Below, in pieces: positions 24,677-33,804 of a stretch of DNA of 60,194 nt. The first letter of the stretch is position 1. The number at the start of each line of letters is the position of its first letter. Source of the stretch: Pseudomonadota bacterium (lineage in GTDB: Bacteria > Pseudomonadota > Alphaproteobacteria > Acetobacterales > Acetobacteraceae); assembly GCA_021851785.1 (NCBI GenBank), contig JAJZBV010000018.1, positions 1-60,194 on the forward strand, read 5' to 3'. The notes beneath the pieces were generated by a model, which ran no database searches, was not told the origin of the DNA, and saw nothing but the letters and a program-made list of their open reading frames with translations. Made by a program: the position numbers and the translations under genes.

Positions 24677-26653
24677 GGCGAGCAGCAGGCTGAGGTCGCG
24701 CTCGGTGCGGCAGAGCGCGTAGTGTCCGGCAGCGTCAGGCGCCGGAACCGCAGACAGGCCGATATCGGCATAGACCCCGAGCAGGGCGTCCCCACCCCGC
24801 CACACCGCCGGCGTCGCCCCTTCCTGCGTCGCGAGATCGCGGAGCCGCCAAATCGCCGAAACCCGATCCTCGGCGGCCCCGGCGGGATCACCGAGGGCGA
24901 CGACGAGATGGCCGAACCGCCGCACCGGCATCGCCGCCTCCCCGGCTTCCCCCCATAACAGGCCATCGGCCCCCGCCGGCGGCGTGCCGCCGAGCGCCTG
25001 GAACCGCCGTCGCGTCTCGTTGGTCCAGGCGTCGAGCCGCACCTGCCCCGGGCGCAGCAATTGCCAGATCGCCAGAATTCCGAGCCCGACCGCGAGCGCG
25101 AGGCTGAGCCGGAGCGCGTTCGGCGCCTCGGGTGAGGCGACCACCTCCCACCAGCTCTGATCGGCGAGGCCGCGGACATGGTGCTCGAAAGCGGAGAGCG
25201 TGATGACGCAGAGCACCAGCGCGAGCAGCGGCAGCGACGCGGCGATATCGAACGGGTCGGAGGTGAGATGGACATGGCGATAAAACGCCCGCCGGAACGG
25301 CGCGATCAGGGCGGTCGCGGCCAAGAGCATGGCCGGCACCCACCAGCGCACGCCTTCGACGAAGGTCGTCGCGGCGGCGACCAGCAGCAGCGCCACCACC
25401 GCCCCCCAAGCGAGGGTGACGCGCCGCGAGAGACCAAAGGCGAGGGCGAGCAGCCCGGCGCCGATCAGCGAGGGCAGGAACTGTCCCGAGGGCGTGCTCA
25501 ACTCGGCGAGGTCGGCATCGACCCACGACATGTCGGGCATCGGCCCGACGACGCCGAGCAAAAGCAGCATCGCGCCGCAGATCGTGACCGCCCCGGTCGC
25601 GATCGCCACTGCGAAATCGGGCTCGCTCCAACTGCCGAGGCCGGCGATCCAGCCCGGCGACGCCGGCCCGGACGGCAGAATCTCGCGCCCGCGCAGCAGA
25701 ATCTCGTTGCCGGCGAACAGGCCGCCGGCGAGGAACAGCGGAATGATCGAATAATAGAGCCGGAAGACGATGATCGCGCCGACGATGCGCGGCGCATCGA
25801 CATAGGGCGAGAGGCCGAGCAGGACGAGGCTGTCGAACACGCCGATGCCGGCCGGGAGGCTGGCGAGCAGGCCGGCGCTGGTCGCGACCACGTAGACCGC
25901 GAGGCAGCGGAGATAGGTGAGCCCCGGCGCCGGCGGCAGCAAGGCGTAGAGGATCGAGGAGGTGACGGCGACATCGGCGGCGGCGATCAGCACCTGCAAA
26001 ATCGCCATCCGGCTGTCGGGGAGCGCGATCTCATGGCCGAAGAGGCGGAGATGGCCGAGGCTCCGCGCGATCCAGACATAGCCGAGCACCACCGCCCAGA
26101 GTAAGGCGCCGACCATTGCGGGGAGGAAGCGCGGCAGCTTATCCCCAAACAACGGCACTGCACCGGGTTCGACGAACAGGATCGCGCCGCCGAGAACCAT
26201 CCCGCCGAGACCAAAAGTGAGGCTGCAAAAGGCGATCACCTTGCCGATCTGCACCGGCGACAGCCCCCAATGGGCGTAGAGCCGAAACCGCACCGCCGCC
26301 CCCGAGACCGCGGCGAAGCCGAGATTATGCGACAATGCATAGGCGCAGAACGAGGCGAACGCGGTCCGCCAATAGGAGATCCGCGCCCCGGCATAAATCA
26401 CCGCGAGGCGGTCATAGAAGGTCAGCACACCGTAGGCGAGCAGGGTGAAGCCGAAAGCGCTCGCCAGCGCCCGCTCGGGGATGGCATCGAGCGCGGCGAC
26501 GATGTCTTCGAGCTGGAGCGAACGGAATTCGCGCCGGACCACGAACACCGCCACGATGAGCAAGACGAGGCCGAGCAGCGGCGGCAGGTGGTGCAGCGAA
26601 AAAACCGTGCGCCGGGCCGATGGGGAAGCGAGAGGCTCCGCGTCAGGCGGCAT
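24548..26653 (-). CDS. mprF: MprF-like flippase with apparently truncated lysyl-phosphatidylglycerol synthase domain
   Basis: The 701-residue protein has about 13-14 hydrophobic segments over residues 20-500, matching the MprF flippase half: [51 protein letters not shown]. The synthase half then starts normally ([21 protein letters not shown] near 587, [12 protein letters not shown]). It ends about 115 residues after that GDP motif, where complete MprF proteins continue for roughly 250. The final 40 or so residues are read antisense to dctM and are low-complexity ([15 protein letters not shown]). The synthase domain is therefore probably broken, while the flippase half may still fold. Its ATG at 26653 overlaps the lysK stop by 11 nt, linking it to the enzyme that makes its Lys-tRNA substrate. 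Confidence 0.8.
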   Translation of the reverse strand: MPPDAEPLASPSARRTVFSLHHLPPLLGLVLLIVAVFVVRREFRSLQLEDIVAALDAIPERALASAFGFTLLAYGVLTFYDRLAVIYAGARISYWRTAFASFCAYALSHNLGFAAVSGAAVRFRLYAHWGLSPVQIGKVIAFCSLTFGLGGMVLGGAILFVEPGAVPLFGDKLPRFLPAMVGALLWAVVLGYVWIARSLGHLRLFGHEIALPDSRMAILQVLIAAADVAVTSSILYALLPPAPGLTYLRCLAVYVVATSAGLLASLPAGIGVFDSLVLLGLSPYVDAPRIVGAIIVFRLYYSIIPLFLAGGLFAGNEILLRGREILPSGPASPGWIAGLGSWSEPDFAVAIATGAVTICGAMLLLLGVVGPMPDMSWVDADLAELSTPSGQFLPSLIGAGLLALAFGLSRRVTLAWGAVVALLLVAAATTFVEGVRWWVPAMLLAATALIAPFRRAFYRHVHLTSDPFDIAASLPLLALVLCVITLSAFEHHVRGLADQSWWEVVASPEAPNALRLSLALAVGLGILAIWQLLRPGQVRLDAWTNETRRRFQALGGTPPAGADGLLWGEAGEAAMPVRRFGHLVVALGDPAGAAEDRVSAIWRLRDLATQEGATPAVWRGGDALLGVYADIGLSAVPAPDAAGHYALCRTERDLSLLLASMEHEMGQPEGQDRHIGDDPEHDQQKDQKRQDATDHLADGRV

Positions 26654-28253
26654 CGGCGGGGCGCGTGAGCGCCGCCTCGATCAGCGCGATGGTCTCGGCA
26701 CGGCCGTAGATCGCGACGAAATTGCCGAAACGCGGCCCCTCCGCCTGGCCGAGCAGGACTTGATAGAGCGTGCCGAACCAGGCGCGCAGATCGGGGAAGG
26801 GATGGCGCTTGCCGATGTCATAGAGCAGGGTCTGGATCGCCGTCTCGTCGGCGTCTTCCGAAAGATGCGGGAGTTCCGCCGCCAGCTCCGCGAGCGCCGC
26901 GCGCTCGAGGTCATCGGGGGCGCGATGGCGCTTCGCGGGGCGGATGAAATCACGATAATAGGCGAGCGCGTGCTCGACGAGGCGGGCGAGCAGCGGATTG
27001 CCCTCCGGCGTTGCCGCCGGCGCATAGCGGCGGATGAAGCTCCAGAGAATATCGCCGCGCTCGGCGTTGACCACGGCGGCGAGGTTGAGGAGCAGCGTGA
27101 ACGAGAGTGGCACGTCCTCGTCCGGGATGCCTCCGGCGCCGATGTGCCAGACCGGGTTCGCCATCAGCGCCGCCCCGTCCTGGCCGCGGGCGCGGTCGAG
27201 ATTGGCGACGTATTCATCGACGGCGCGCGGAATGACATCGAAATAAAGGCGCTTGGCGCGCTGCGGCGCGTTGTACATGAATTGCGCCAGCGATTCGGGC
27301 GGGGCATAGCGCAGCCAGTCCTCGACCGAGAGCCCGTTGCCTTTCGATTTGCTGATTTTCTGGCCGTTTTCGTCGAGAAATAATTCGTAGGTGTAGGCCT
27401 CCGGCGGCGCGCCGCCGAGGATGCGGCAGATCTTGCCGCTCAAGCGCACGCTGTCGATCAGATCCTTGCCCGACATTTCGTAATCGACGCCGAGGGCAAA
27501 CCAGCGCATCGCCCAGTCGGCCTTCCATTGCAGCTTGCAATGCCCGCCGGTCACCTGGGTTTCGTAGGATTTGCCGCTGTCTGGATCACGCCAGGCGACG
27601 GTTGCGGCCTCGCGGTCGATTTTTGCGAGCGCGACCTGCATGACGACGCCGGTTTCGGGATGGATGGGCAGGATGGGCGCGTAGGTCGCGCGGCGTTCGG
27701 GGCCGAGGGTCGGGAGAATGACCGCCATCACCTCGTCATAGACCTCGAGCAGGCGCAGCAGCGCGTCATCGAACCGCCCGGCGGTGTAATAGTCGGTCGC
27801 CGAGGCGAACTGGTAGTCGAAGCCGAAAGTGTCGAGAAACCCCTGCAAGCGGGCGTTGTTATGGGCGCCGAAACTCCGATGGGTGCCGAACGGGTCGGGA
27901 ATCCGGGTCAGTGGCTTGCCGAGATGTTTTTCCAGCATGTCGCGGTTGGGCACGTTATCCGGCACTTTGCGCAGCCCATCCATGTCGTCGCTGAAGGCGA
28001 GCAGGCGGGAGGGGAGGCCGGTGAGCACGCCAAACGCATGACGCACCCAGGAGGTGCGGGCGACCTCGCCGAAAGTGCCGATATGCGGGAGACCGGAGGG
28101 GCCGTAGCCGGTCGCGAACAGCGCCCGCTGCCCGCCGGTTCTGGCGAGCCGCGCCGCGACCCTGGCGGCTTCCTCGAACGGCCACGCCTTGGGCAACTCG
28201 GCGAGCATCGGGTGGGGGGAGGGTGGTGCCATGTTGCGAAATGTGTCAGCCAT
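26643..28253 (-). CDS. lysK: Class I (archaeal-type) lysyl-tRNA synthetase
   Basis: It charges tRNA-Lys. The 536-residue protein has the class I signatures HIGT at 57-60 ([18 protein letters not shown]) and KISKS at 299-303 ([11 protein letters not shown]), and no class II motifs. This matches the LysK type found in archaea and many alphaproteobacteria. Other conserved text includes [17 protein letters not shown] and [24 protein letters not shown]. The ATG at 28253 precedes [12 protein letters not shown]. The downstream mprF-like gene starts inside its last codons, so Lys-tRNA supply and lysyl-lipid metabolism appear coupled. It is divergent from the helicase gene, with 61 nt between starts. 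Confidence 0.95.
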   Translation of the reverse strand: MADTFRNMAPPSPHPMLAELPKAWPFEEAARVAARLARTGGQRALFATGYGPSGLPHIGTFGEVARTSWVRHAFGVLTGLPSRLLAFSDDMDGLRKVPDNVPNRDMLEKHLGKPLTRIPDPFGTHRSFGAHNNARLQGFLDTFGFDYQFASATDYYTAGRFDDALLRLLEVYDEVMAVILPTLGPERRATYAPILPIHPETGVVMQVALAKIDREAATVAWRDPDSGKSYETQVTGGHCKLQWKADWAMRWFALGVDYEMSGKDLIDSVRLSGKICRILGGAPPEAYTYELFLDENGQKISKSKGNGLSVEDWLRYAPPESLAQFMYNAPQRAKRLYFDVIPRAVDEYVANLDRARGQDGAALMANPVWHIGAGGIPDEDVPLSFTLLLNLAAVVNAERGDILWSFIRRYAPAATPEGNPLLARLVEHALAYYRDFIRPAKRHRAPDDLERAALAELAAELPHLSEDADETAIQTLLYDIGKRHPFPDLRAWFGTLYQVLLGQAEGPRFGNFVAIYGRAETIALIEAALTRPADAA

Positions 28254-28314
28254 GAACGCAAGCTAGAAACCGCTCCGATATTGGTCAATGCGCAAGACGC
28301 CTTATAATTCGGCA

Positions 28315-31134
28315 ATGTCGCAATCATCCCCTCCGGCATCCCCTCCGGCATCCCCGCCCGCCCTGGTTGCCGTCGAGGGGCGGGCGGCGCTGCTGACCCC
28401 GGCTGGCGAGATCATCGCCGGGCCGCCCGAGACCATCGCCCATCGTCTCGCCGGTCTGCCGCCGCCGCTCCTCGTTCATGCCCCGGCGACCTGGCGGCGG
28501 CTCGCCATCCGGCCGCTGCCGGCGTTTGATCTCCTCGAGCTTTTTGCCTTCGTCCACCCGGCGCGGGCGCTGGTGCCGACGCCGCGCGGGCTTGCCGCTT
28601 TTTTCGATCTGCCGCCGCTCGGCCCCGATCCCGCCGATCAGGTCGGCACGCTCGCGGCGTTTGCCGCGTCCCTGCTCGCCGATCTCGCCCGTGCCCGCCG
28701 CGTGCCGCGAAACCGCGATGCCGCGTCGCTTGCCGCAGGGCTCGGGCGCGCCGGCTGGGGGTGGGCGGAGGCGGTGCTGACGGCGCTCGATGAGCCGGCG
28801 GCGCTGCCCTCGGCGGAGGCGCTGGCGATCTGGCGGCGTGTGCCGGAATGGCCCGAGACGCCGCCACCACCACCGCCTTCCGCCCATCCCGTCGGCGCCG
28901 CCGAAGCGCGGCGGCGGCTGGCCGAAATCCTCGGCGCCACCGCCGAGGCGCGGCCCGGCCAATCCGACTATGCCGCCGCCGCGACCGCCGCTTTCGCGCC
29001 CCGCGTCGAGCGCGGCGCGCCGCATCTCGTGCTCGCCGAGGCCGGCACCGGCACCGGCAAGACCCTCGGCTATCTCGCTCCGGCGAGTCTGTGGGCGCAA
29101 CACAACCATGGTTCGGTCTGGATCAGCACCTTCACCCGCCATTTGCAGCGCCAGATCGAGGGCGAACTCGCCCGCGTCTATCCCGATCCGGCGGCGCGGC
29201 GGCGGCTTTCGGTGGTGCGCAAGGGGCGGGAGAACTATCTCTGTCTGCTCAATTTCCAGGACGCGGCGCAGGGCATGGGGCTCACCGTCTCGCCGCTCGC
29301 GCTCGGCCTCATCGCGCGCTGGGCGCTCGCGACCAGCGACGGCGACATCCAGGGCGGCGATCTTCCCGGCTGGTTCGCGGAACTCTTCGGCCAGGGCGCG
29401 ATCCTTGCGCTCGCCGACCGGCGTGGCGAGTGCATCCACGCCGCTTGCGCGCATTGGCGGCGCTGCTTCGTCGAACACGCCATCCGCCGCGCCGAGGGCG
29501 CCGAGCTGGTTATCGCCAATCACGCTTTGGTGATGAACCAGGCGGCGCATTTCTGGAACTGGGGCGAAGGCACGGACGAGGGCACGGTGCCGACCCGCTA
29601 TGTCTTCGACGAGGGCCATCATCTGTTCGACGCCGCCGATGCCGCCTTCGCCGCCGTGCTGTCGGGGGTGGAGGCGGCGGAATTGCGCCGCTGGCTGCTC
29701 GGCGCCGAGGGCGCGCGCTCGCGGGCGCGGGGACTTCGCGCCCGGGTCGGCGAACTGGTCGGAGGCTTGGCGCCGCTCGAGACCGCGCTGGAGGCGGCGC
29801 TGGTCGCGGCGCGGGCCTTGCCGGCGCCGGGCTGGTCGGGGCGGCTCGGCCGCGGCGAGGGGCCGGAGAGCGGCGATCTCGCCGGCCCGGCCAATCCGGC
29901 GGAGGCGTTTTTCCACGCCCTCGACCGCCAGATCCTCGCCCGCGCGCCCGGTGCCGAGCGCCCGCCGGAGACCGCGCGGGTGCCGCTCGAGGTCGATCTC
30001 CATCCGCTCGACCCCGCCGTCATCGCCGCCGGCGAAGCGCTGGAACGCGCGTTGTCTCGCCTCGCGACCCCGCTTGCGACCCTCCGCGCGCGGCTACAGG
30101 CCCGGCTCGACGACGAGGCCGAGGATCTCGACAGCGCGACCCGCAACCGCATCGCCGCCGCCTGCCGCACGCTTGGCCGGCGCGCGCTGGAGCGGCTCTC
30201 GGCGTGGCGCGAGATGCTCGCCGCCCTCGCCGCGCCGCCGCCCAGCCCCGGCACCAGGCCGCGCTTCATCGCCTTTCTCCGCCGCGAGACGCTGCCCGGT
30301 GGCGGCGTCGAGGTCGGGCTCCATCGCCATTGGCTCGACCCCACCGAACCCTTCGCCGCGACCCTCGCCGCGCCCGCGCATGGCATTCTGATCACCTCGG
30401 CCACACTCCGCGACGAGGGGGCGGGCGATCCCGTCGCCGCCTGGGACGCCGCCGAGGCGCGCGTGGGCGCGGGGTATCTGCCGCTGCCGGCGGCGCGCGC
30501 GGCGCTCCCGAGCCCGTTCGACTACGCCGCGCAAACCCGCGTCTTCATCGTGGGTGACGTCGCCGCCGGCGATCTCGCGGCGCTCGCCGGGGCGTTTCGC
30601 GCGCTGTTTCTCGCCGCCCGCGGCGGCGCCCTGGGCCTGTTCACCGCGATCGGCCGGCTCCGCGCCGTTCACGCGCGCCTCGCGCCCGCGCTCGCCGCGT
30701 CCGGCATTCCGCTTTACGCCCAGCACGTCGATGCCATGCATAACGCGACACTGGTCGATATTTTTCGCGCCGAGGAGGAAAGCTGTCTCCTCGGGACGGA
30801 CGCGATGCGCGACGGCGTCGATGTGCCGGGCCGCGCGCTTAGGCTCGTGGTGTTCGAGCGGGTGCCGTGGCCGCGCCCCGATATCCTGCACCGCGAGCGG
30901 CGGATCCATCTCTCCGGCGGCGCCCCCGGCGGCTACGACGACCGGCTGGTGCGGCTCCGCCTGCGCCAGGCCTTCGGGCGGCTGATCCGGAGCGAGGGCG
31001 ATCGCGGGGTTTTCGTGCTGCTCGACCGGCGCCTGCCGGCGCGGCTTTATCCCGCCTTTCCGGACGGCGTTCCGATTCAGCGCACCGGCCTCGCCGAGGC
31101 GGTCGCGGCGACCGCGCGGTTCCTCGCCGATTGA
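28315..31134 (+). CDS. DinG/XPD-family ATP-dependent DNA helicase
   Basis: A 939-residue SF2 helicase. The N-terminal ~200 residues resemble an accessory nuclease-like or degenerate domain (ALVPTPRGLAAFFDLPP). The helicase core has Walker A in LAEAGTGTGKTLGYLAP and a DEGHH box in YVFDEGHHLFDAADAAF. The Fe-S loop carries Cys in NYLCLLNFQD and then RRGECIHAACAHWRRCF, four candidate cluster ligands. Motifs V/VI are LLGTDAMRDGVDVPG and LRLRQAFGRLIRSEGDRG. I start it at 28315 (MSQSS), but an ATG at 28288 is in frame. Just after the start, a 12-bp unit (CATCCCCTCCGG) is repeated nearly three times and encodes SPPA-SPPA-SPPA. It likely acts on DNA repair or recombination intermediates. Confidence 0.88.
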   Translation: MSQSSPPASPPASPPALVAVEGRAALLTPAGEIIAGPPETIAHRLAGLPPPLLVHAPATWRRLAIRPLPAFDLLELFAFVHPARALVPTPRGLAAFFDLPPLGPDPADQVGTLAAFAASLLADLARARRVPRNRDAASLAAGLGRAGWGWAEAVLTALDEPAALPSAEALAIWRRVPEWPETPPPPPPSAHPVGAAEARRRLAEILGATAEARPGQSDYAAAATAAFAPRVERGAPHLVLAEAGTGTGKTLGYLAPASLWAQHNHGSVWISTFTRHLQRQIEGELARVYPDPAARRRLSVVRKGRENYLCLLNFQDAAQGMGLTVSPLALGLIARWALATSDGDIQGGDLPGWFAELFGQGAILALADRRGECIHAACAHWRRCFVEHAIRRAEGAELVIANHALVMNQAAHFWNWGEGTDEGTVPTRYVFDEGHHLFDAADAAFAAVLSGVEAAELRRWLLGAEGARSRARGLRARVGELVGGLAPLETALEAALVAARALPAPGWSGRLGRGEGPESGDLAGPANPAEAFFHALDRQILARAPGAERPPETARVPLEVDLHPLDPAVIAAGEALERALSRLATPLATLRARLQARLDDEAEDLDSATRNRIAAACRTLGRRALERLSAWREMLAALAAPPPSPGTRPRFIAFLRRETLPGGGVEVGLHRHWLDPTEPFAATLAAPAHGILITSATLRDEGAGDPVAAWDAAEARVGAGYLPLPAARAALPSPFDYAAQTRVFIVGDVAAGDLAALAGAFRALFLAARGGALGLFTAIGRLRAVHARLAPALAASGIPLYAQHVDAMHNATLVDIFRAEEESCLLGTDAMRDGVDVPGRALRLVVFERVPWPRPDILHRERRIHLSGGAPGGYDDRLVRLRLRQAFGRLIRSEGDRGVFVLLDRRLPARLYPAFPDGVPIQRTGLAEAVAATARFLAD

Positions 31135-31142
31135 GAGCCCGG

Positions 31143-31415
31143 TCAGCCGCAGGCGCAGCCCGGCGTCGGACCGGGATCGTCGCGGATGACGTGATGGTCG
31201 ATCCATTCCGCGACCAGACGGCGCGCTTCGTTCAGCGATGCTTCCGGATGATGGATGCGATAAAGCGTGGTGCAGGCGCGGAAAGCGTCAAAATCCGGGG
31301 TGCCGAAGCCACGCAATTCGCGATACGCGGTGACCACGGCACGCTCGCAACGCCGGCTGATCTGAACCTCGTGGCCAAGGGTGATGTCAGCGCGGGTGAT
31401 GTCAGCCTGGGCCAT
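31143..31415 (-). CDS. Small protein of unknown function behind a Fur box
   Basis: A 90-residue protein that I cannot assign. The core (CERAVVTAYRELRGFGTPDF, then AFRACTTLYRIHHPEAS and EARRLVAEWIDHHV) looks helical and conserved in style. The tail PGPTPGCACG places two cysteines near the C-terminus, so there are four cysteines in all plus several histidines; metal or cluster binding is conceivable. No signal peptide or membrane helix is seen. Only one Met (31415) is available as start; its ribosome site is weak. A perfect Fur-type palindrome lies 28 nt upstream, so iron-dependent repression is likely. It ends 8 nt from the convergent helicase stop. Confidence 0.65.
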   Translation of the reverse strand: MAQADITRADITLGHEVQISRRCERAVVTAYRELRGFGTPDFDAFRACTTLYRIHHPEASLNEARRLVAEWIDHHVIRDDPGPTPGCACG

Positions 31416-31442
31416 GGCGGCGGGCGCCTTCCGAGCGAGTTG

Positions 31443-31459
31443 TTGCGAATTATTCGCAA
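31443..31459. promoter_or_regulatory. Fur-box palindrome
   Basis: TTGCGAATTATTCGCAA is a perfect 8-1-8 inverted repeat that contains the 7-1-7 Fur pattern TGCGAAT-N-ATTCGCA. It lies 28 nt upstream of the small gene starting at 31415. On the minus strand a TATATC/CTATGA-like -10 element sits just upstream (around 31470-31480), so a bound repressor would sit at the transcription start. Fur, or a related FUR-family regulator, is the natural candidate. Confidence 0.7.
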
Positions 31460-31507
31460 ATTCTGTTCATAGATATAGCGTGCCCTCTGGCCGTTTCGCA
31501 ACCATTC

Positions 31508-32395
31508 TCATGGTTCCAGCATTCCGGTCGCGGAACGGCCCAGCGTGCGCGGGTCGCGCGCCGGCCAGCGCCCGGCCTCGACCTGGGCCAGGAAATCGCC
31601 GACGATGCGGTTGAACTGGTCGGGATCCTCGAGATTGATGGTGTGGCCGCAATTCGGCATCACCGCCAGCGCCGCGGTCGGGATGGTACGCTTCATCAGC
31701 AAGGCGGGGTTGAGGCAGGGCCAGTCCTCATCGCCGGTCAGGATCAGGGTCGGCACATCGAGCCGCGCCATCTCTTGCGTGAGGTCATAGAGCGAGGGGC
31801 GGGCGCGCTGCACGCCGAGCTGGGTATTGGCCGAGCCCAGCGCCGAATGCTCGGCGAGCATGGCGCGGAATTGCGCGAAGCCGCGCGGATCCTTGTTGGC
31901 GAACTGCACGCGGGTCGGCCCGTCGCCATATTTGGCGGCGAAATCACGCATCGATTCGCGCCGCAGATACGCCGCCGTCGCCTCCGCCTCGGCCTGGAAC
32001 GCCGCCCGCCGCTCCGGCTCGGCGCCGTAGCCGCAGCCGGCGACGGTGAGTGAGCGCGCGCGCGAGGGATGGCGGAGGCCGAAATGCAGGGTCGCGAACC
32101 CGCCCATCGAGAGCCCGACGATATGCGCCCGCACGATGCCGAGATGATCGAGCACGGCGATGATGTCCTCGACCGCGCGGGCCTGGGAATAGTGCTTCGG
32201 ATCGGGCGGCACGTCCGACGGCGGATAGCCGCGCGCGTTATAGGCGATGGCGCGGTGGCTCTGGCCGAAATGGCGGAGTTGCGGCTCCCAGGCGCGGCAA
32301 TCGCCGGCGAATTCATGAACGAAGACGATCGGCGCGCCGCGGCCGGTTTCCTCGTAATGGAGATTGATGCCATCATCGGTCCGGGCGTGCGGCAT
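31508..32395 (-). CDS. Alpha/beta-fold hydrolase
   Basis: The 295-residue cytoplasmic hydrolase has the nucleophile elbow GLSMGG, an oxyanion-region sequence IVFVHEFAGDCRAWEPQL, the acid in LILTGDEDWPCLNP and the catalytic His in NCGHTINLEDPDQF. It resembles 3-oxoadipate enol-lactonase and other meta-cleavage-type hydrolases, but the substrate is not determined. A good AGGAGG site lies 5-10 nt before the ATG at 32395. The enamidase-like gene ends 68 nt upstream on the same strand, so both may belong to one catabolic unit. Confidence 0.87.
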   Translation of the reverse strand: MPHARTDDGINLHYEETGRGAPIVFVHEFAGDCRAWEPQLRHFGQSHRAIAYNARGYPPSDVPPDPKHYSQARAVEDIIAVLDHLGIVRAHIVGLSMGGFATLHFGLRHPSRARSLTVAGCGYGAEPERRAAFQAEAEATAAYLRRESMRDFAAKYGDGPTRVQFANKDPRGFAQFRAMLAEHSALGSANTQLGVQRARPSLYDLTQEMARLDVPTLILTGDEDWPCLNPALLMKRTIPTAALAVMPNCGHTINLEDPDQFNRIVGDFLAQVEAGRWPARDPRTLGRSATGMLEP

Positions 32396-32463
32396 GTTTT
32401 CCTCCTCGCGGCATTCTCATTTTCTTCGCCATTATAGCGCCGGGGCCGGGGAAAGCGGAGAAA

Positions 32464-33657
32464 TCAGGAGACGATCACCGGAATGCGTTCGGCGGGCGGG
32501 GTGTTGCGGCTGCGGGTGGTGCGGACGATGCCGTCGATCACCGTCATGCCGATGCCGGGGAGATCGCCCAAGCGCACGCTGTCCAGAAGATCCTTCCCTG
32601 AACTGTGCTGGGCGCGGTCCATCAGCACGAAATCCGCCGCCCGGCCGATTTCGATCAGGCCGCATTCGAGCGCGCGCAGCCGCGCCGTGTTGCCGGTCGC
32701 GAAACAGAACGCGGTCTCGGCCGGGATTTCGCCGAAACTCGAAAGAAAGGCGATCAGGCGCAGAATGCCGAGCGGCTGCACGCCCGAGCCGGCGGGGCTG
32801 TCGGTCCCCAGAATGACGCGCGCGAGCTGGCCGAGTTCGTTCGCAAAGCGGAGCGCGCTGAGGGCGGCGAGTTCGTTGCCGTTATGGACGATCTCGATGC
32901 CGCGCGCGCACCCTTCGCAGAGGCAGCGGATCTGCCGGAGCGGCAGCGCGGTATGCCCGCCATTGATGTGGCCGATGATGTCGGCATCCGCTTCCAGCAC
33001 GGTATCGGCGTCGATATAGCCCGAGCCCGGCACGCTCGGCCCGCCGGTGTGGATGGTGCTCTGGATGCCGTATTTGCGCGCGAACGCCACCATCTCCTTG
33101 GCCTCATAGCCGGCCTTCACGGTGCCGAGCCCGACCTCGCCGAGCAGCTTCACCCCGGCGGCGGCGAGTTCGGCGAAATCGCTCTCCACCATGCCGCGCT
33201 CGAGCACCGGCGCGCCGGCCCGGACCTTGACCCCGAGCGGGCGGAAATTGGCGAAAGCGCGCTCGGCGGTGATCGCCAGCGCCTTGACGCCGATGATGTC
33301 GCGCGGCCGCCCGGGGAGATGCACCTCGCCCGCCGAGACCATCGTCGTGACGCCGCCATGGAGACAGCTCTCGATCCAGCCGAGTTGGCTCTGGCGCGGC
33401 GTCCAGTCGCCGAACACCGGGTGGACGTGGCTGTCGATCAGGCCGGGGGCGAGGGTCGTGCCCTGGGCGTCGATCACCACGCGCGCGGCTTCGGTATCGC
33501 AATCCTTCTCGCGCCCGCAGGCGGTGATACGCCCGTTTTCGGCAACCAGGGTGTCGGCATCCAGGATCGGGGCTTCGAGCGCCCCCGAGAGCATCAGGCC
33601 GATATTGCGGATCACCAGCTTGCCGATCTGGGTTTCCGGTCCGGCGGCGAGGGCCAT
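32464..33657 (-). CDS. Enamidase-like amidohydrolase
   Basis: The 397-residue metal-dependent amidohydrolase has the beta-1 metal site DSHVHPVFGD, STIHTGGPSVPG and GHINGGHTALPLRQ with metal-binding His, and the ILGTDSPAGSGVQPLGILR Asp region. It closely resembles the enamidase of nicotinate fermentation, which opens 6-oxo-tetrahydronicotinate to 2-formylglutarate and ammonia. The true substrate here is unknown. AAGGAG sits about 8 nt before the ATG at 33657; longer frames upstream lack support. It is divergent from an amidase gene (147 nt apart) and upstream of an alpha/beta hydrolase. Confidence 0.82.
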   Translation of the reverse strand: MALAAGPETQIGKLVIRNIGLMLSGALEAPILDADTLVAENGRITACGREKDCDTEAARVVIDAQGTTLAPGLIDSHVHPVFGDWTPRQSQLGWIESCLHGGVTTMVSAGEVHLPGRPRDIIGVKALAITAERAFANFRPLGVKVRAGAPVLERGMVESDFAELAAAGVKLLGEVGLGTVKAGYEAKEMVAFARKYGIQSTIHTGGPSVPGSGYIDADTVLEADADIIGHINGGHTALPLRQIRCLCEGCARGIEIVHNGNELAALSALRFANELGQLARVILGTDSPAGSGVQPLGILRLIAFLSSFGEIPAETAFCFATGNTARLRALECGLIEIGRAADFVLMDRAQHSSGKDLLDSVRLGDLPGIGMTVIDGIVRTTRSRNTPPAERIPVIVS

Positions 33658-33804
33658 GAGGCGTCTCCTTGATCTCAAGGCCCTTATTGAAACCCCTCTT
33701 TCCGGGCCGAGGCAAGGCTCGCCCGCCATCTCGCCCGGCCATCTCGCCGCGCCCCTTTACGCGCCCCCTTTACGCACCGGTGGGGGCGGAGCAGGATTCC
33801 GGCC

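Noticed and set aside
28324-30003. 559-codon minus-strand frame and a 569-codon alternate plus-strand frame within the helicase
   Set aside because: The helicase motifs fix the correct frame; the others are Arg-rich without domains.
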